Source: Methanobrevibacter sp. (GTDB lineage: Archaea; Methanobacteriota; Methanobacteria; Methanobacteriales; Methanobacteriaceae). Taken from it: a DNA stretch of 64,000 nt. Below the pieces are notes generated by a model that searched no databases, was not told the origin of the DNA, and saw only the letters and a list, made by a program, of their open reading frames with translations. The DNA lies in contig NZ_JAFRSC010000019.1 in assembly GCF_017427765.1 (NCBI RefSeq), forward strand, positions 1-64,000, written 5' to 3'. This document shows positions 9,302-19,366 of this stretch, piece by piece. The translations under genes were made by a program, and so were the position numbers. Each line of letters begins with the position of its first letter. Within the stretch, counting starts at the first letter, position 1.

Positions 9302-9520
9302 ACTCTATTTTAGAAAAATTAAAGTAGACTTGAAAAAATAATTTTTAAAAAATACCTCAAAATTATTAACATAATTTAAAAATCTAAAAAAAATATAATA
9401 TTTTGTTTAAAAAAATTCAAAAATTATAAAACTGAAATTTTTAGGACTCCACAAATAAATAAAAATTAATAAAATCTGATTGATAAAGTCAGACTGACAA
9501 AAGTCAGTTAAAATGAACCG

Positions 9521-9805
9521 CTATTCTCTGAAATTGTCATCAATGTATGAGTCAAATTTCTCATATGCTCCGTCAATGGCTTTCATAATCTGTTCCTGAT
9601 TAATTTCTGAAAGTTCATCGAAAGTGACACCGACGTCAACATCTACATCCAGCTGTTCGTCTTCATAGCTGATGATGATATCCAAATCCAAATCTTCAAC
9701 TTCCTTGGTGGAAATGTTTTTGGATACTTCACGTTCCAATATTTCACCGAAATCATCTGAAATAACGGATAAGTCATCCTGAGACAGTTTTTTAAGTTTT
9801 GACAT
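9521..9805 (-). CDS. DUF3194 family protein
   Basis: 94 residues, acidic, no Cys. The C-terminal half with DVDVDVGVTFDEL and a final helix containing GAYEKFDSYIDDNF fits DUF3194, a small archaeal family typically encoded beside prefoldin beta, as here (33 bases downstream of it). Function unknown; context suggests a link to protein folding or translation. No clear Shine-Dalgarno before the ATG. Last gene of the L37Ae-RpoP-Brix-Pcc1-prefoldin run. Confidence 0.72.
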   Translation of the reverse strand: MSKLKKLSQDDLSVISDDFGEILEREVSKNISTKEVEDLDLDIIISYEDEQLDVDVDVGVTFDELSEINQEQIMKAIDGAYEKFDSYIDDNFRE

Positions 9806-9838
9806 GTAAATCTAAAAAAAGAAAAGAAAGTATTAAGC

Positions 9839-10186
9839 CTATTGGCCCATACCTTGCATTGCATTTTGAATGGTAGATTGCATTTCTTCGAGTTTTTTCA
9901 TGACTCTTTCTTCTTGACGGGCCATGGTCTGTTTTCTTAACTCGAGAGTTTCTAATTTGTCTTCCATTTCTGCTAATGCATCAGCATATTCAACTTTAAT
10001 GAGTAAAGTTCCAGCCTGTTTAAATACTTCAGTATTTTCATCGGTTTTTTTAAGTTCTTCTAAAGCTTTTTCAGTTTCTTGAATTTGAATTTCAACATTC
10101 TGAACCTGCATGCTTACAGCTTGAGCTTGTTGTTGTAATTGTTGAAACTGATTTAATTGTTGTTGAATGTTTTCAGGAATATCCAT
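9839..10186 (-). CDS. pfdB: Prefoldin beta subunit
   Basis: 115 residues in two long amphipathic coiled-coil helices separated by a central turn (around EVFKQAGTLLIKVEYADA). This is the layout and length of archaeal prefoldin beta. Four beta and two alpha subunits form a jellyfish-shaped hexamer that captures unfolded proteins and passes them to the thermosome, a subunit of which is encoded at 56455-58104. The start has AAAGGTGATATT upstream. It sits in the usual archaeal order after Pcc1. Confidence 0.93.
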   Translation of the reverse strand: MDIPENIQQQLNQFQQLQQQAQAVSMQVQNVEIQIQETEKALEELKKTDENTEVFKQAGTLLIKVEYADALAEMEDKLETLELRKQTMARQEERVMKKLEEMQSTIQNAMQGMGQ

Positions 10187-10215
10187 AATATCACCTTTTA
10201 ATTATTTTATAAATA

Positions 10216-10485
10216 TTATTCATTTGTTAAATTATTTATTTCCAATGCCAGTTTAATCCATTTGATAGCAGAATTGACAGAAGCCCTGAAAGATGTGGAA
10301 TCCTCAGCATCTATATCAATTATTATATTGGATTCATCCAGCTTTATTGTCATGGATGATCTAAAATCCGGAGCGGTTTCAAACTCCAGAAGAATTGCGT
10401 CATAAATTATCTTTGCCTGAGAGCCGCTTTCAAATTCTACACATATATTGCTTTTGACAGATTCAAGAGGAGTTTCATCAATCAT
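10216..10485 (-). CDS. pcc1: KEOPS complex subunit Pcc1
   Basis: 89 residues, a small alpha/beta fold with the late helix SFRASVNSAIKWIKLALEI typical of Pcc1. KEOPS makes the universal t6A37 modification of ANN-decoding tRNAs; Pcc1 is the dimerising subunit that holds Kae1. Its ATG overlaps the end of the Brix gene by 8 bases, so the pair is translationally coupled. Assignment rests on size, the helix pattern and the conserved neighbourhood with prefoldin beta and RpoP. Confidence 0.8.
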   Translation of the reverse strand: MIDETPLESVKSNICVEFESGSQAKIIYDAILLEFETAPDFRSSMTIKLDESNIIIDIDAEDSTSFRASVNSAIKWIKLALEINNLTNE

Positions 10486-10963
10486 GTGTTGCCTCTAAAA
10501 TCTTTTTGACGTTTATTTGGAAATTGAGTTTATCTCCGAATTTATTGATAAAATTAATTTTAGCTACCAAATCATCGCTGTCAGAGATAAGTATATAGTT
10601 ATCTTCCGCATTGTCCACCAAATCCAAATCCAAAATGTCACTTAAAACATTGAGTCTTTCAATTTTTGATACTACTTTCAATTGGGACGGTGCCATATTA
10701 AGCTTTTCATTTTCCAATACGACACTGATAAGAATGACAAGCAAAACTTCACCCTTATTTGAATAGAATGTTATTTTACTTGGGTTTCCTTTAATCTCAT
10801 TTACAATTGCCAGATTAAATTCGTCAACTTCCAGAGCCTTTAGGAGAAGTTCACGCATGTTCATTTTGCCTCTGTTTACAGAGGTTGAATCGGTTAGACG
10901 TGCTAAATTTTTACAGAATTTTCTAGTTTTTTGAGAAGGTTTTCTAGAAGTTGAAATTAACAT
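10478..10963 (-). CDS. Brix-domain rRNA-processing protein
   Basis: 161 residues beginning MLISTSRKPSQKTRKFCKNL, the characteristic opening of archaeal Brix/Imp4-like proteins, with RGKMNMRELL in the next segment. These small archaeal proteins bind pre-rRNA during ribosome assembly. It lies between RpoP and Pcc1 and overlaps Pcc1 by 8 bases. The Arg/Lys-rich N-terminus fits RNA binding. Confidence 0.85.
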   Translation of the reverse strand: MLISTSRKPSQKTRKFCKNLARLTDSTSVNRGKMNMRELLLKALEVDEFNLAIVNEIKGNPSKITFYSNKGEVLLVILISVVLENEKLNMAPSQLKVVSKIERLNVLSDILDLDLVDNAEDNYILISDSDDLVAKINFINKFGDKLNFQINVKKILEATHD

Positions 10964-11004
10964 TTAAATCAAAAATAGTAAAAAAATATAGTAAAAGCAG
11001 ATAA

Positions 11005-11136
11005 TTATCTTGCTTTTATGATTCTAGTGGTTTCTGGAACATTTTTAAATAAAATCCTATATCTGCATTTAGGACATTTATTTTCCATGTAGCTTTTATG
11101 GTCTACTTCTGCTCCACAACGTGGACATCTATACAA
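11005..11136 (-). CDS. rpoP: DNA-directed RNA polymerase subunit P (Rpo12)
   Basis: 43 residues starting at a TTG (MYRCPRCGAEVDH). CPRC and CPKC form the zinc ribbon and the basic end RYRILFKNVPETTRIIKAR is typical. It is the smallest archaeal RNA polymerase subunit and homologous to eukaryotic Rpb12. GGAGG lies 8 bases before the TTG, inside the end of the L37Ae gene, whose stop is only three bases upstream, so the two are coupled. Confidence 0.95.
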   Translation of the reverse strand: MYRCPRCGAEVDHKSYMENKCPKCRYRILFKNVPETTRIIKAR

Positions 11137-11139
11137 AGT

Positions 11140-11409
11140 CTATTCCTCCACTTTAATGTCTCTGATACTGCGTGCTGCAGATTTTGCCATAGGAGTTTGT
11201 GGAATGTAAGCTCCACCAGTGAAAACTGCACCACATTTTCTGCATTTCCAAATTCCAGCAGCTTGTCTTTTTACATATGGTCTATCACATTTAGGACAAA
11301 CATGATTTTTTTTCATGTTTTCTTCAATGATTTTAACAGATCTTTTTGCTTTTCTTCCGTATCTTGCACCGAACCTACCTGTGATACCTACTTTTTTAGT
11401 TCTTGCCAT
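11140..11409 (-). CDS. rpl37ae: 50S ribosomal protein L37Ae (eL43)
   Basis: 89 residues. The N-terminus [18 protein letters not shown] and the zinc finger CPKC...WKCRKC with 14 residues between the Cys pairs match L37Ae. It is part of the large subunit near the exit side. First gene of a run with rpoP, Brix, pcc1, pfdB and DUF3194. The 262-base upstream gap holds a likely TATA element (CCTTTAAATATT, minus strand, about 11524-11535) and three phased repeats. Confidence 0.96.
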   Translation of the reverse strand: MARTKKVGITGRFGARYGRKAKRSVKIIEENMKKNHVCPKCDRPYVKRQAAGIWKCRKCGAVFTGGAYIPQTPMAKSAARSIRDIKVEE

Positions 11410-11470
11410 TTATATTCTCTCCGTAAATAATAAAATTTAATTAAATGTAAATTAGCTTAATTTACATAGA

Positions 11471-11520
11471 TTATCTAAAATAATCATAAAATTATCTAAT
11501 ATGATAATATAGTATTATCT
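11471..11520 (-). repeat. Three phased TTATCT direct repeats in the L37Ae operon leader/promoter
   Basis: TTATCT(A) occurs at 11471, 11492 and 11515, spaced 21 and 23 bases, or about two helical turns. On the coding strand these read TTAGATAAT and lie between the likely TATA element and the gene start. They could bind a regulator or act in the leader RNA; chance in AT-rich DNA is not excluded. Confidence 0.35.
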
Positions 11521-11589
11521 AATATTTAAAGGTTTGCTTAAAATCAGTTAATTCAAGAAAAACATAATTTTTTCTATAAAATATAAATA

Positions 11590-11650
11590 ATTTTGATGAG
11601 AACACACTTCCCCCTATAAATCAACTATTTTATTGGATTCCCATCAAAAT
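11590..11650 (-). terminator. Long-range stem after guaB
   Basis: Perfect 9-bp arms ATTTTGATG (11590-11598) and CATCAAAAT (11642-11650) enclose a 43-base loop with an unusual C5/G5 run. A smaller hairpin with CCAACT/AGTTGG arms overlaps the end of guaB. Probably the guaB 3' end or terminator. Confidence 0.35.
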
Positions 11651-11671
11651 ATAATAATGAATAATACCCAA

Positions 11672-13156
11672 CTATTCAAGAGTTGGATAATTTGGACTTT
11701 CATTAGTAATTAACAAGTCGTGAGGGTGGGATTCTTTAATACCACTGCTTGTAATTCTAACAAAGTTTGCTTTTTCTTTCATTGCAGCAATGTCCTTTGC
11801 ACCACAATATCCCATGGAGGATTTCAATCCGCCGACCAACTGGAAGAGGATTTCTGCAATTGTTCCTCTGTATGGTACTGCACCTTCGATTCCTTCAGGA
11901 ACATATTTTGTGTGGTTCATTTTACTTTTGTTGCCTTGGAAGTATCTGTCGGATCCGCCATCAAACTCACTGGTCATTGCACCCATGGATCCCATTCCAC
12001 GGTATTTTTTATACTGTTTACCGTTCATTACAACAATATCTCCTGGAGCTTCAAGGGAAGCTGCAAGTAAGTTTCCAAGCATTACCGCATCTGCACCTGC
12101 ACCGATAGCTTTTGCAACATCACCTGAGTATCTGATACCACCATCTGCAATTACAGGAACACCTGTGTCGGCTGCAGCATCAGCAACATCGGAAATAGCA
12201 GTAAGTTGAGGTACTCCTACACCTGCAACAATACGGGTGGTACACATTGAACCCGGACCGATACCTACTTTAAGTGCATCGACACCCATGGAAATGAGGT
12301 CTTCTGCAGCCTGGGCTGTTGCAATATTACCTACACATAATTCAGCATCAATATTATCTTTAATGGTTTCAGTGAATTTGACCACATTCATGTTATGCGC
12401 ATGAGCACAGTCAATTGAAATGATATCCGCACCGGCCTGGTCAAGTGCCATTGCCCTGTCCAAATCAAACGGACCGCAAGCAGCAGCAACCAAAAAGTCA
12501 CCGTTTTTATCACGTGCTGCATTCGGAAATTGATCCTGGTTTAAAATATCCTTGATAGTAATGATTCCAACCAATTTGCCGTCAGAAACAACAGGAAGTC
12601 TTTCAACCTTATTTTCATAAGCAACATTTAATGCCTCTTCAGCACTGACTCCTTCTTCAACGGTAACTACATCGGAAGTCATTATATCCTTGATTGCTGT
12701 GGACGGTTCGGATTTTAATACTGGTCTTATATCCCTTTTTGAGATAATTCCCATAATCTTATCACCATCAACAACAGGCAATCCACTAATGAGTTCGTTG
12801 CGCATTAATGCTTGAGCTTCAGCAACAGTGGAATCCGGAGAAATAGTTATAACATCACGGATTGTTAAATCTTCAGCATTCTTAACTTTTTTAACTTCTT
12901 CAACTTGTCTTTCCAGTGACATGTTTCTGTGAAGAACTCCTACACCACCTTGTTGTGCCATTGCAATTGCAAGGTCAGCTTCAGTTACAGTATCCATAGC
13001 TGCACTTAAAACTGGAATGTTTAATTTAATTCCTTTACCCAATTCAATTTTAGTATCAATGTCTTTAGGTTCCACATAACTTGCATTAGGAGTTAAAAGA
13101 AAATCATCAAAAGTGAAAGACATTCTTGCTTCTTGAACTTTTTTTGAATATGACAT
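11672..13156 (-). CDS. guaB: Inosine-5'-monophosphate dehydrogenase
   Basis: 494 residues, full length. It oxidises IMP to XMP with NAD+, the committed step of GMP synthesis. The catalytic loop [11 protein letters not shown] holds the active Cys near residue 304. Two CBS domains (about residues 95-215) are inserted in the TIM barrel as usual and probably sense nucleotides. [20 protein letters not shown] and the GMGSMGAM phosphate loop are present. It starts 13 bases after mfnB on the same strand, so the two are probably co-transcribed. Confidence 0.97.
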   Translation of the reverse strand: MSYSKKVQEARMSFTFDDFLLTPNASYVEPKDIDTKIELGKGIKLNIPVLSAAMDTVTEADLAIAMAQQGGVGVLHRNMSLERQVEEVKKVKNAEDLTIRDVITISPDSTVAEAQALMRNELISGLPVVDGDKIMGIISKRDIRPVLKSEPSTAIKDIMTSDVVTVEEGVSAEEALNVAYENKVERLPVVSDGKLVGIITIKDILNQDQFPNAARDKNGDFLVAAACGPFDLDRAMALDQAGADIISIDCAHAHNMNVVKFTETIKDNIDAELCVGNIATAQAAEDLISMGVDALKVGIGPGSMCTTRIVAGVGVPQLTAISDVADAAADTGVPVIADGGIRYSGDVAKAIGAGADAVMLGNLLAASLEAPGDIVVMNGKQYKKYRGMGSMGAMTSEFDGGSDRYFQGNKSKMNHTKYVPEGIEGAVPYRGTIAEILFQLVGGLKSSMGYCGAKDIAAMKEKANFVRITSSGIKESHPHDLLITNESPNYPTLE

Positions 13157-13169
13157 AAATTACACCCGA

Positions 13170-13883
<714 letters not shown>

Positions 13884-13972
13884 GTATTTCCTCCAATAAA
13901 ATATAATTTTATAATATAATAATATTACTTCTTTATTATTTATAATAGTATTGGTTTTTTTAAAAAAATTAG

Positions 13973-15175
13973 CTAATATGGTGAATCATTTTGAGAAACA
14001 TTGTCTTTAATTATTCCATGAGCCTTCGGATAAAATCCTACATCGGCTGATAATTTTCTCATGTTTTCAATGATTTCATTTGTTGGAATGGCTACAGGAC
14101 AGTTTAAGGTGCACAAACCACATAATGTGCACATGTAAAGGCCTGAATTATAGCAGGTCTCATCATCTTCAATGAATTTGGACATTGCAACACCACGACC
14201 ACCCAGATAGTTATTGAATCCGAATTCATTGCCGACAGCATTGTATACAGGACAGTGGACCACACAGTTTCCACAGCCTATGCAATAAAGACATTCCGGT
14301 GTTGCATCGCTTCTGCCATTATCCAGGAGAATCACAACAACCTTTTCAGCCCCGTACATATTTTTCAGGAGTTTTTTCTCAATATCTGCTGTTTTTGAGG
14401 GACCGGATATTACATTCATATATGAAGTGACATAGTTTCCTGTGGCGAAAATGGTTTCAAGCTTTACAAGAGAGATTGCGTCTTCCAGAGAAGGTACAAT
14501 TTTATCAATTCCAGCTACAATTATATGCAAGTCTTTGAGTGAAACTATTGAAATATTGCCCTCATTGTGAACCATTACAAGGGACCCTTCTTCGGCAGCT
14601 ATAGCATTGGCTCCACTTATACCTACATTGGCATTTTTTAGTCGGTTTAGTACATCTTGCCTTACGGTTTGCATGATTTCCTGGGCTTCCGGATTGACAT
14701 TAACATCCAAAGATTCATTGACAATGTCTGTGATTTTTGAAATATTCAAATGAGAAGCAGGACCTGTCGGATGAACCGGCCTGTTGTCAGTCTTTTTAAG
14801 CTGCAATATTCTATCACCCAAATCCGTTTCAACAACATCAATGTTTTTGGCTGCCAAATGCTTTTTTAAGTTTATTTCACCAAGCGTGTTTGATTTTGCT
14901 TTGGCTATTGTAGTGGCATCATATTCAAAAAGCAGTTCATCAATGATATCCAATGCATCTGAAGATGTCTTGGCAATTTTAACGTCAATGTCATTGCGTT
15001 TGAATGACTCCAAAGCCTGATTCAATAACTCCTGATTATTTTCAATAGAATATTCTTTAATCTCACGAACCCTTGTTACAAGCCTTTTGGTTGATGGTGA
15101 TTCCTTAATGGTGTTTGATCTTTTCTTGACAGTATTGAATGATTTTCTCATTGTTTCAAGTTCGCTAGATTTCAT
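13973..15175 (-). CDS. LUD-domain iron-sulfur protein (LutB-like)
   Basis: 400 residues from the ATG at 15175, preceded by GGTGATATTG; an earlier in-frame start at 15187 would remove the RBS. The N-terminal two thirds is an LUD (LutB/C) domain, with [10 protein letters not shown] and [14 protein letters not shown]. Two ferredoxin clusters follow: [15 protein letters not shown] and [12 protein letters not shown]. It overlaps the CCG-domain gene by 11 bases. In bacteria LutA-LutB oxidise L-lactate; a separate LutC is not seen here, so the substrate in this methanogen is uncertain. Confidence 0.82.
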   Translation of the reverse strand: MKSSELETMRKSFNTVKKRSNTIKESPSTKRLVTRVREIKEYSIENNQELLNQALESFKRNDIDVKIAKTSSDALDIIDELLFEYDATTIAKAKSNTLGEINLKKHLAAKNIDVVETDLGDRILQLKKTDNRPVHPTGPASHLNISKITDIVNESLDVNVNPEAQEIMQTVRQDVLNRLKNANVGISGANAIAAEEGSLVMVHNEGNISIVSLKDLHIIVAGIDKIVPSLEDAISLVKLETIFATGNYVTSYMNVISGPSKTADIEKKLLKNMYGAEKVVVILLDNGRSDATPECLYCIGCGNCVVHCPVYNAVGNEFGFNNYLGGRGVAMSKFIEDDETCYNSGLYMCTLCGLCTLNCPVAIPTNEIIENMRKLSADVGFYPKAHGIIKDNVSQNDSPY

Positions 15176-15833
15176 CAATATCACCATATTCCACTAAAAA
15201 TTCAGTCAAGTCAAGAACTTCCAAATCATCGTTTTCCAGGTTAAGCTTACAAAAAGGACATGGAGTTACTAATATTTCACAACCGGTTTCTTTTGCCTGA
15301 GCAATTCTTGCTTTGGCCATTTCGCCAGCAATTTCTGGATAGGCAGACTTTACGCCACCACCGGCACCGCAGCATAAGCTGTTTTCACGAATGTTTTCCA
15401 TTTCAACCAGATTTGCAACAGATTCAATAACATCACGGGGCTCATCAAAAACATTGCAGTGACGACCCAAATGACATGAATCATGATAAGTTACATCCAA
15501 ATCATTTCGAGAAAAATTAAGTTTTCCTGTTTTAATCAAATCATCCAATAGCTGGGAGATGTGAATAACATCCAAACCTTCATAGTCATCCTTTAGAGTT
15601 TTATAGCAACCTGCACAGGAAGTTAATATCTTTTGACCTTTAAAAATATCAGTATTCTTTTTAATCTGTTCGGACGCTTCATCTATAAAACCTGTTCTAA
15701 GTAAGACTGATCCACAGCATTTTTCATCTTTCAAAATATGATAATCCACACCAGCCTTATTTAAAAGCATTTCAGTTGCTTTAGAAATATCGGTTTGCTT
15801 TTCCCGGGCAGTGCATCCCCTAAAATACAACAT
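15165..15833 (-). CDS. CCG-domain iron-sulfur protein (LutA / HdrB-like)
   Basis: 222 residues with two CCG domains: FRGCTAR...KCCGS...SCAGC and HDSCHLGRHC...LCCGAGGG...CPFC. Such repeats bind noncubane or [4Fe-4S] clusters in HdrB, GlpC and LutA. It probably works as a complex with the following LUD protein, accepting electrons from a 2-hydroxyacid. The preceding DUF2304 gene ends close by (3 bases between 15833 and 15837), so the transcript may extend from the glycosyltransferase genes. Confidence 0.82.
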   Translation of the reverse strand: MLYFRGCTAREKQTDISKATEMLLNKAGVDYHILKDEKCCGSVLLRTGFIDEASEQIKKNTDIFKGQKILTSCAGCYKTLKDDYEGLDVIHISQLLDDLIKTGKLNFSRNDLDVTYHDSCHLGRHCNVFDEPRDVIESVANLVEMENIRENSLCCGAGGGVKSAYPEIAGEMAKARIAQAKETGCEILVTPCPFCKLNLENDDLEVLDLTEFLVEYGDIDEI

Positions 15834-15836
15834 AGA

Positions 15837-16184
15837 TTATTCCTCTTCATCATCAAGAGTAATTTCATTTTTCAATGCAACTTCCTTTACAATTTTATTT
15901 AAGTCATTCTGCATTTTATCAACAATGAAATATAACTTTAATACAGTATAAAACAGTATAACAAACACTAAAATAATTACAAAGTCCAGACCCCTTGTTA
16001 TACCAAACATACTAGCAAATCTGGTACTGACCTCAGGGAAGATGGCAAATATACTGACAAAAATCCAAAATATTGTCCATAAAACAACAGTGGTAAGGGA
16101 ATTTTTTCCTTTGAGATATCTTGCAACAAACCATACAATGGCTATGATGGATATGATTGGAAATATAAAAGCATATAAAAACAT
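15837..16184 (-). CDS. DUF2304 membrane protein
   Basis: 115 residues with three hydrophobic helices (about 1-20, 32-50 and 67-92) and a charged C-terminal tail ending LDDEEE. DUF2304 proteins are commonly encoded next to polyprenyl-phosphate-type GT2 enzymes, as here with the gene 9 bases upstream. A role as membrane partner of that enzyme in lipid-linked sugar transfer is inferred from context only. Confidence 0.8.
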   Translation of the reverse strand: MFLYAFIFPIISIIAIVWFVARYLKGKNSLTTVVLWTIFWIFVSIFAIFPEVSTRFASMFGITRGLDFVIILVFVILFYTVLKLYFIVDKMQNDLNKIVKEVALKNEITLDDEEE

Positions 16185-16193
16185 ATTATCACC

Positions 16194-16898
16194 TTAAAAT
16201 TGATGTTTAATCATCTGAAGTAAAATCTTAAATGCAACAACAACATTTGTTCCTTTTGCCTGAGTTTCTGGAGTGTAAATTGTTTCGATTGGAACTTCAG
16301 CAAAAGGGATGTCATTATCATTTATTTCACGTATGAATTCTGAAGAAATCAGATATCCTGTAGCATTGATGCTAATCTTGTTTAAAGCATCAAGAGTCAA
16401 TGCCCTGAAACCTGTTTGCGAATCGCTTACATCTACCCTATAAAATATTCGGGTTAAAAGATTCATGATTGCATTTGCAAAATTACGGGTAAACGGCATA
16501 TCCTTAAGAGGCCTTACACCAATGACCGCCTGAGCCTCACCTGTAACCAGCGGTTTGATTACATTATCCAAATCATCTGCGGAATGCTGTCCGTCAGAGT
16601 CCATACTCACAATATATTTGGGATTGAATTTTAAAACAGCGTCAAAACCTGTTTGTGTTGCAACACCAACACCACGATTAATCAGTAAAGAAAAAACATG
16701 AATCCTGTCTGGATATTTCTTTTTGGACTGCATAATAACATCCAAAGTATTATCTGAAGAACCGTCATTGACAATAACCATATTATATCCTTTCTCAGCA
16801 ATAGCTTCAATTACCGGCTGGATTCTTGTTGCCTCATTATATGCCGGAAGAACGACATATGTGGCATCCTTATCTTCTGCTGTTATTTCGTATCCCAT
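16194..16898 (-). CDS. Family 2 glycosyltransferase (dolichol-phosphate sugar synthase-like)
   Basis: 234 residues with a GT-A fold: VLPAYNEATRI opens the nucleotide-sugar site, VNDGSSDNT and SMDSDGQH carry the metal-binding Asp residues, and DSQTGFRALT is the acceptor-side motif typical of DPM1/DPG-synthase-like enzymes. It likely charges a polyprenyl phosphate with a sugar for surface glycans. No clear membrane helices, so membrane attachment may come from the DUF2304 partner encoded next to it. Confidence 0.87.
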   Translation of the reverse strand: MGYEITAEDKDATYVVLPAYNEATRIQPVIEAIAEKGYNMVIVNDGSSDNTLDVIMQSKKKYPDRIHVFSLLINRGVGVATQTGFDAVLKFNPKYIVSMDSDGQHSADDLDNVIKPLVTGEAQAVIGVRPLKDMPFTRNFANAIMNLLTRIFYRVDVSDSQTGFRALTLDALNKISINATGYLISSEFIREINDNDIPFAEVPIETIYTPETQAKGTNVVVAFKILLQMIKHQF

Positions 16899-16910
16899 GT
16901 TCCACCTTAA

Positions 16911-17375
<465 letters not shown>

Positions 17376-17428
17376 TCACCTTATAAAAAATTATGTTTAT
17401 TGTAATATAAATGTTTAATCAAAATAAG

Positions 17429-17463
17429 AAAGTATTATCAATTCTGACTGAGAGTAATACTTT
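17429..17463. repeat. Inverted repeat upstream of ribC
   Basis: Perfect 9-bp arms AAAGTATTA and TAATACTTT separated by 17 bases, between the end of cbiO and the ribC promoter. It could be an operator for ribC or part of the cbiO 3' end. The right arm contains AGTAATACT, the same 9-mer (reverse strand) as the four sites at 26899-27013; one copy is expected by chance. Confidence 0.4.
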
Positions 17464-17468
17464 GTCAA

Positions 17469-17489
17469 ACAAATTTATGAAAAATTTGT
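17469..17489 (-). terminator. Hairpin after cbiO
   Basis: ACAAATTT and AAATTTGT arms of 8 bp with a five-base loop, just downstream of the cbiO stop on the minus strand. Likely the end of the cbiMNQO transcript. Confidence 0.45.
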
Positions 17490-17506
17490 GATTTAAAAAA
17501 AAATAT

Positions 17507-18340
17507 TTATTTTGAATGCAATTCATTTGCTAATTTTCTGGCTTCAGAAATTGTTAACGGATAATCCCCATTCAATTCAAAACCATCTTTTTTATCCAAG
17601 ATTTCAAATAAATGAGCAACCCTCGGAAGTCTCAAATTAGCATTCCTAATTAATTCAATATCTCCAAACACTTCTTTTGGAGTTCCTGATTTAATTATTT
17701 CCCCTGAACTAATCACATAAACTTTACTTGAATAAATAGGCACTAAATCAACATCATGTGTTGAAATAATGATGGTCATACCTTCATCATTTAATTCATA
17801 TAAAAGTTTTAAAATATCTGATGCTCCTTTTGGATCAAGACCAGATGTAGGTTCATCTAATACCATAATCTGAGGTTGCATAGCCAATATTCCTGCAATT
17901 GCAACTCTTTTCTTTTGACCTCCACTTAAATGATGAGGAGCTTTTCTTTCAAAACCTTCCATATCAACTCTTCTTAAAGCATCAGTGACCCTTTTTTGTG
18001 TTTCTTCCTGAGATAATCCTAGATTTAAAGGTCCGAAAGCAACATCCTCTTCTACAGTAGGGGCAAAAAGTTGATCATCTGGATTTTGAAAAACAATTCC
18101 AATCTTTTGTCTAAAATGTATTAAACTTTTCTTATCGTGTTTTAATTCTTCGCCATCAATGAAAATTTTACCACTGTCAGCTTTATAAATTCCATTAAAA
18201 TGTAAAAATAATGTGGATTTTCCAGCACCATTTTTTCCAAGAAGAGAAACCATCTCTCCTTTTTCAACATTTAAATTAACATTTTTTAAAGCTTGTGTTC
18301 CATCATCATATGAATAAGATATATTTTCTGCATTTAACAT
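17507..18340 (-). CDS. cbiO: Cobalt ECF transporter ATPase CbiO
   Basis: 277 residues. Walker A GKNGAGKST near residue 36, Q-loop FQNPDDQLF, signature LSGGQKKRVAIAG, Walker B MVLDEPTSGLD and the switch His in STHDVD are all intact. It powers Co2+ uptake with CbiM, CbiN and CbiQ at the membrane; cobalt is needed for the corrinoid of the methyltransferase Mtr. It lies two bases after cbiQ. The C-terminal extension after residue 235 is typical of CbiO. Confidence 0.95.
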   Translation of the reverse strand: MLNAENISYSYDDGTQALKNVNLNVEKGEMVSLLGKNGAGKSTLFLHFNGIYKADSGKIFIDGEELKHDKKSLIHFRQKIGIVFQNPDDQLFAPTVEEDVAFGPLNLGLSQEETQKRVTDALRRVDMEGFERKAPHHLSGGQKKRVAIAGILAMQPQIMVLDEPTSGLDPKGASDILKLLYELNDEGMTIIISTHDVDLVPIYSSKVYVISSGEIIKSGTPKEVFGDIELIRNANLRLPRVAHLFEILDKKDGFELNGDYPLTISEARKLANELHSK

Positions 18341-18342
18341 AT

Positions 18343-19035
18343 TTATTTCCTCCGGTTAGGCTTATAAACTGGTAAATAACCTTGATAACATCTTGAATCT
18401 AAAGAACATTGCAATGTTTCAGATTTGTCAAGAGACCTAAAAAATAAATTACTAAATAACATCCCCAAAGACTTATAGGTACTTTTTGAACCCATATAAC
18501 CTAATCTTGTTTCCTGGGCATTTCTCATAGTGTTTAACTGGTCTAAAAATATAAATATTGTATTATACATCAACAAAGCAATATCAATGAAAATTACAGG
18601 AACTTTAATCATATGTAAGCATTGAAGAATATCTGCAATTGGTGTTGTTAATGTTAAAAATCCCAAACATGAGAAACATGCGAAACAACGGCAAAATGTT
18701 TTAACTGCCAAATCAAGAGAAGATTGAGTTATTCCTATACCCCATAGTCCAGTGTCATAAATTAGCTCACCATGTCCGAAGAAAAATAATAAAAATAAAC
18801 ATGTAATAACGGCAAAAACAATCGGAATTGTTAGAAACTTAATATATGATTTTAAAGAGATTCTAGCTACACCCAAAACTAGTATAGCCATTAAAACAAA
18901 TACTGCTATATCAAGTGTTAAATTATCCAATATTAATGTAGCAACCATTAAACCAATGGCAACGATTACTTTAACATACAGGTTAAAATCAGATAATCTG
19001 TTATTATGTGCAATGTAATCAATATCAAATTTCAA
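18343..19035 (-). CDS. cbiQ: Cobalt ECF transporter transmembrane protein CbiQ
   Basis: 230 residues with about five to six hydrophobic segments and a late Ala/Arg motif region (RNAQETRLGYMGS) that couples to the ATPase, followed by FFRSLDKSETLQCSLDSR as in CbiQ. It is the energy-coupling T component. The N-terminus KFDIDYIAHNNRLSDFN is typical. It sits in the conserved order cbiM-cbiN-cbiQ-cbiO. Confidence 0.93.
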   Translation of the reverse strand: MKFDIDYIAHNNRLSDFNLYVKVIVAIGLMVATLILDNLTLDIAVFVLMAILVLGVARISLKSYIKFLTIPIVFAVITCLFLLFFFGHGELIYDTGLWGIGITQSSLDLAVKTFCRCFACFSCLGFLTLTTPIADILQCLHMIKVPVIFIDIALLMYNTIFIFLDQLNTMRNAQETRLGYMGSKSTYKSLGMLFSNLFFRSLDKSETLQCSLDSRCYQGYLPVYKPNRRK

Positions 19036-19080
19036 TTAAATAACCTTCTTTTAAAAAAAAAGAAAAAAAGAATAATAAAA

Positions 19081-19365
19081 TTATTCTTCTTTACCTTGTC
19101 CTCTCCAGTAACCAAAGAAGTAACCAATAATGATTGCTCCGATAGCTGCCTGAACAGCGAATAATAAACTTTCTATTTCACCACTTGGTGGTTCCCAAAA
19201 TGAATTAAACCAAGGTTCATATCCAGTTTCTGAAACACCATCAGATCCTTGATCGTCAGATCCTCCGAAGTATCCTTGGTCTTCACCGAGACCGGAATAC
19301 ATTGCTAAAGGAATGACTAAAATTGCAATAACAATGATTGCTAAAATAATGTTTTCGTATTTCAT
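19081..19365 (-). CDS. cbiN: Cobalt transporter accessory protein CbiN
   Basis: 94 residues from the ATG at 19365 (MKYENIILAI), one base after the cbiM stop; AAAGGTGAATAG at the end of cbiM provides its RBS. A longer in-frame start at 19404 would overlap cbiM and lacks such a site. Two membrane helices enclose an extracellular loop with a GYEPWF segment near the second helix, as in CbiN. It assists metal loading of CbiM. Confidence 0.93.
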   Translation of the reverse strand: MKYENIILAIIVIAILVIPLAMYSGLGEDQGYFGGSDDQGSDGVSETGYEPWFNSFWEPPSGEIESLLFAVQAAIGAIIIGYFFGYWRGQGKEE

Positions 19366-19366
19366 T

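Noticed and set aside
17453-17461. Fifth copy of the AGTATTACT operator near ribC
   Set aside because: A single exact 9-mer is expected about once or twice by chance in 64 kb of this composition, and the paired site is imperfect.
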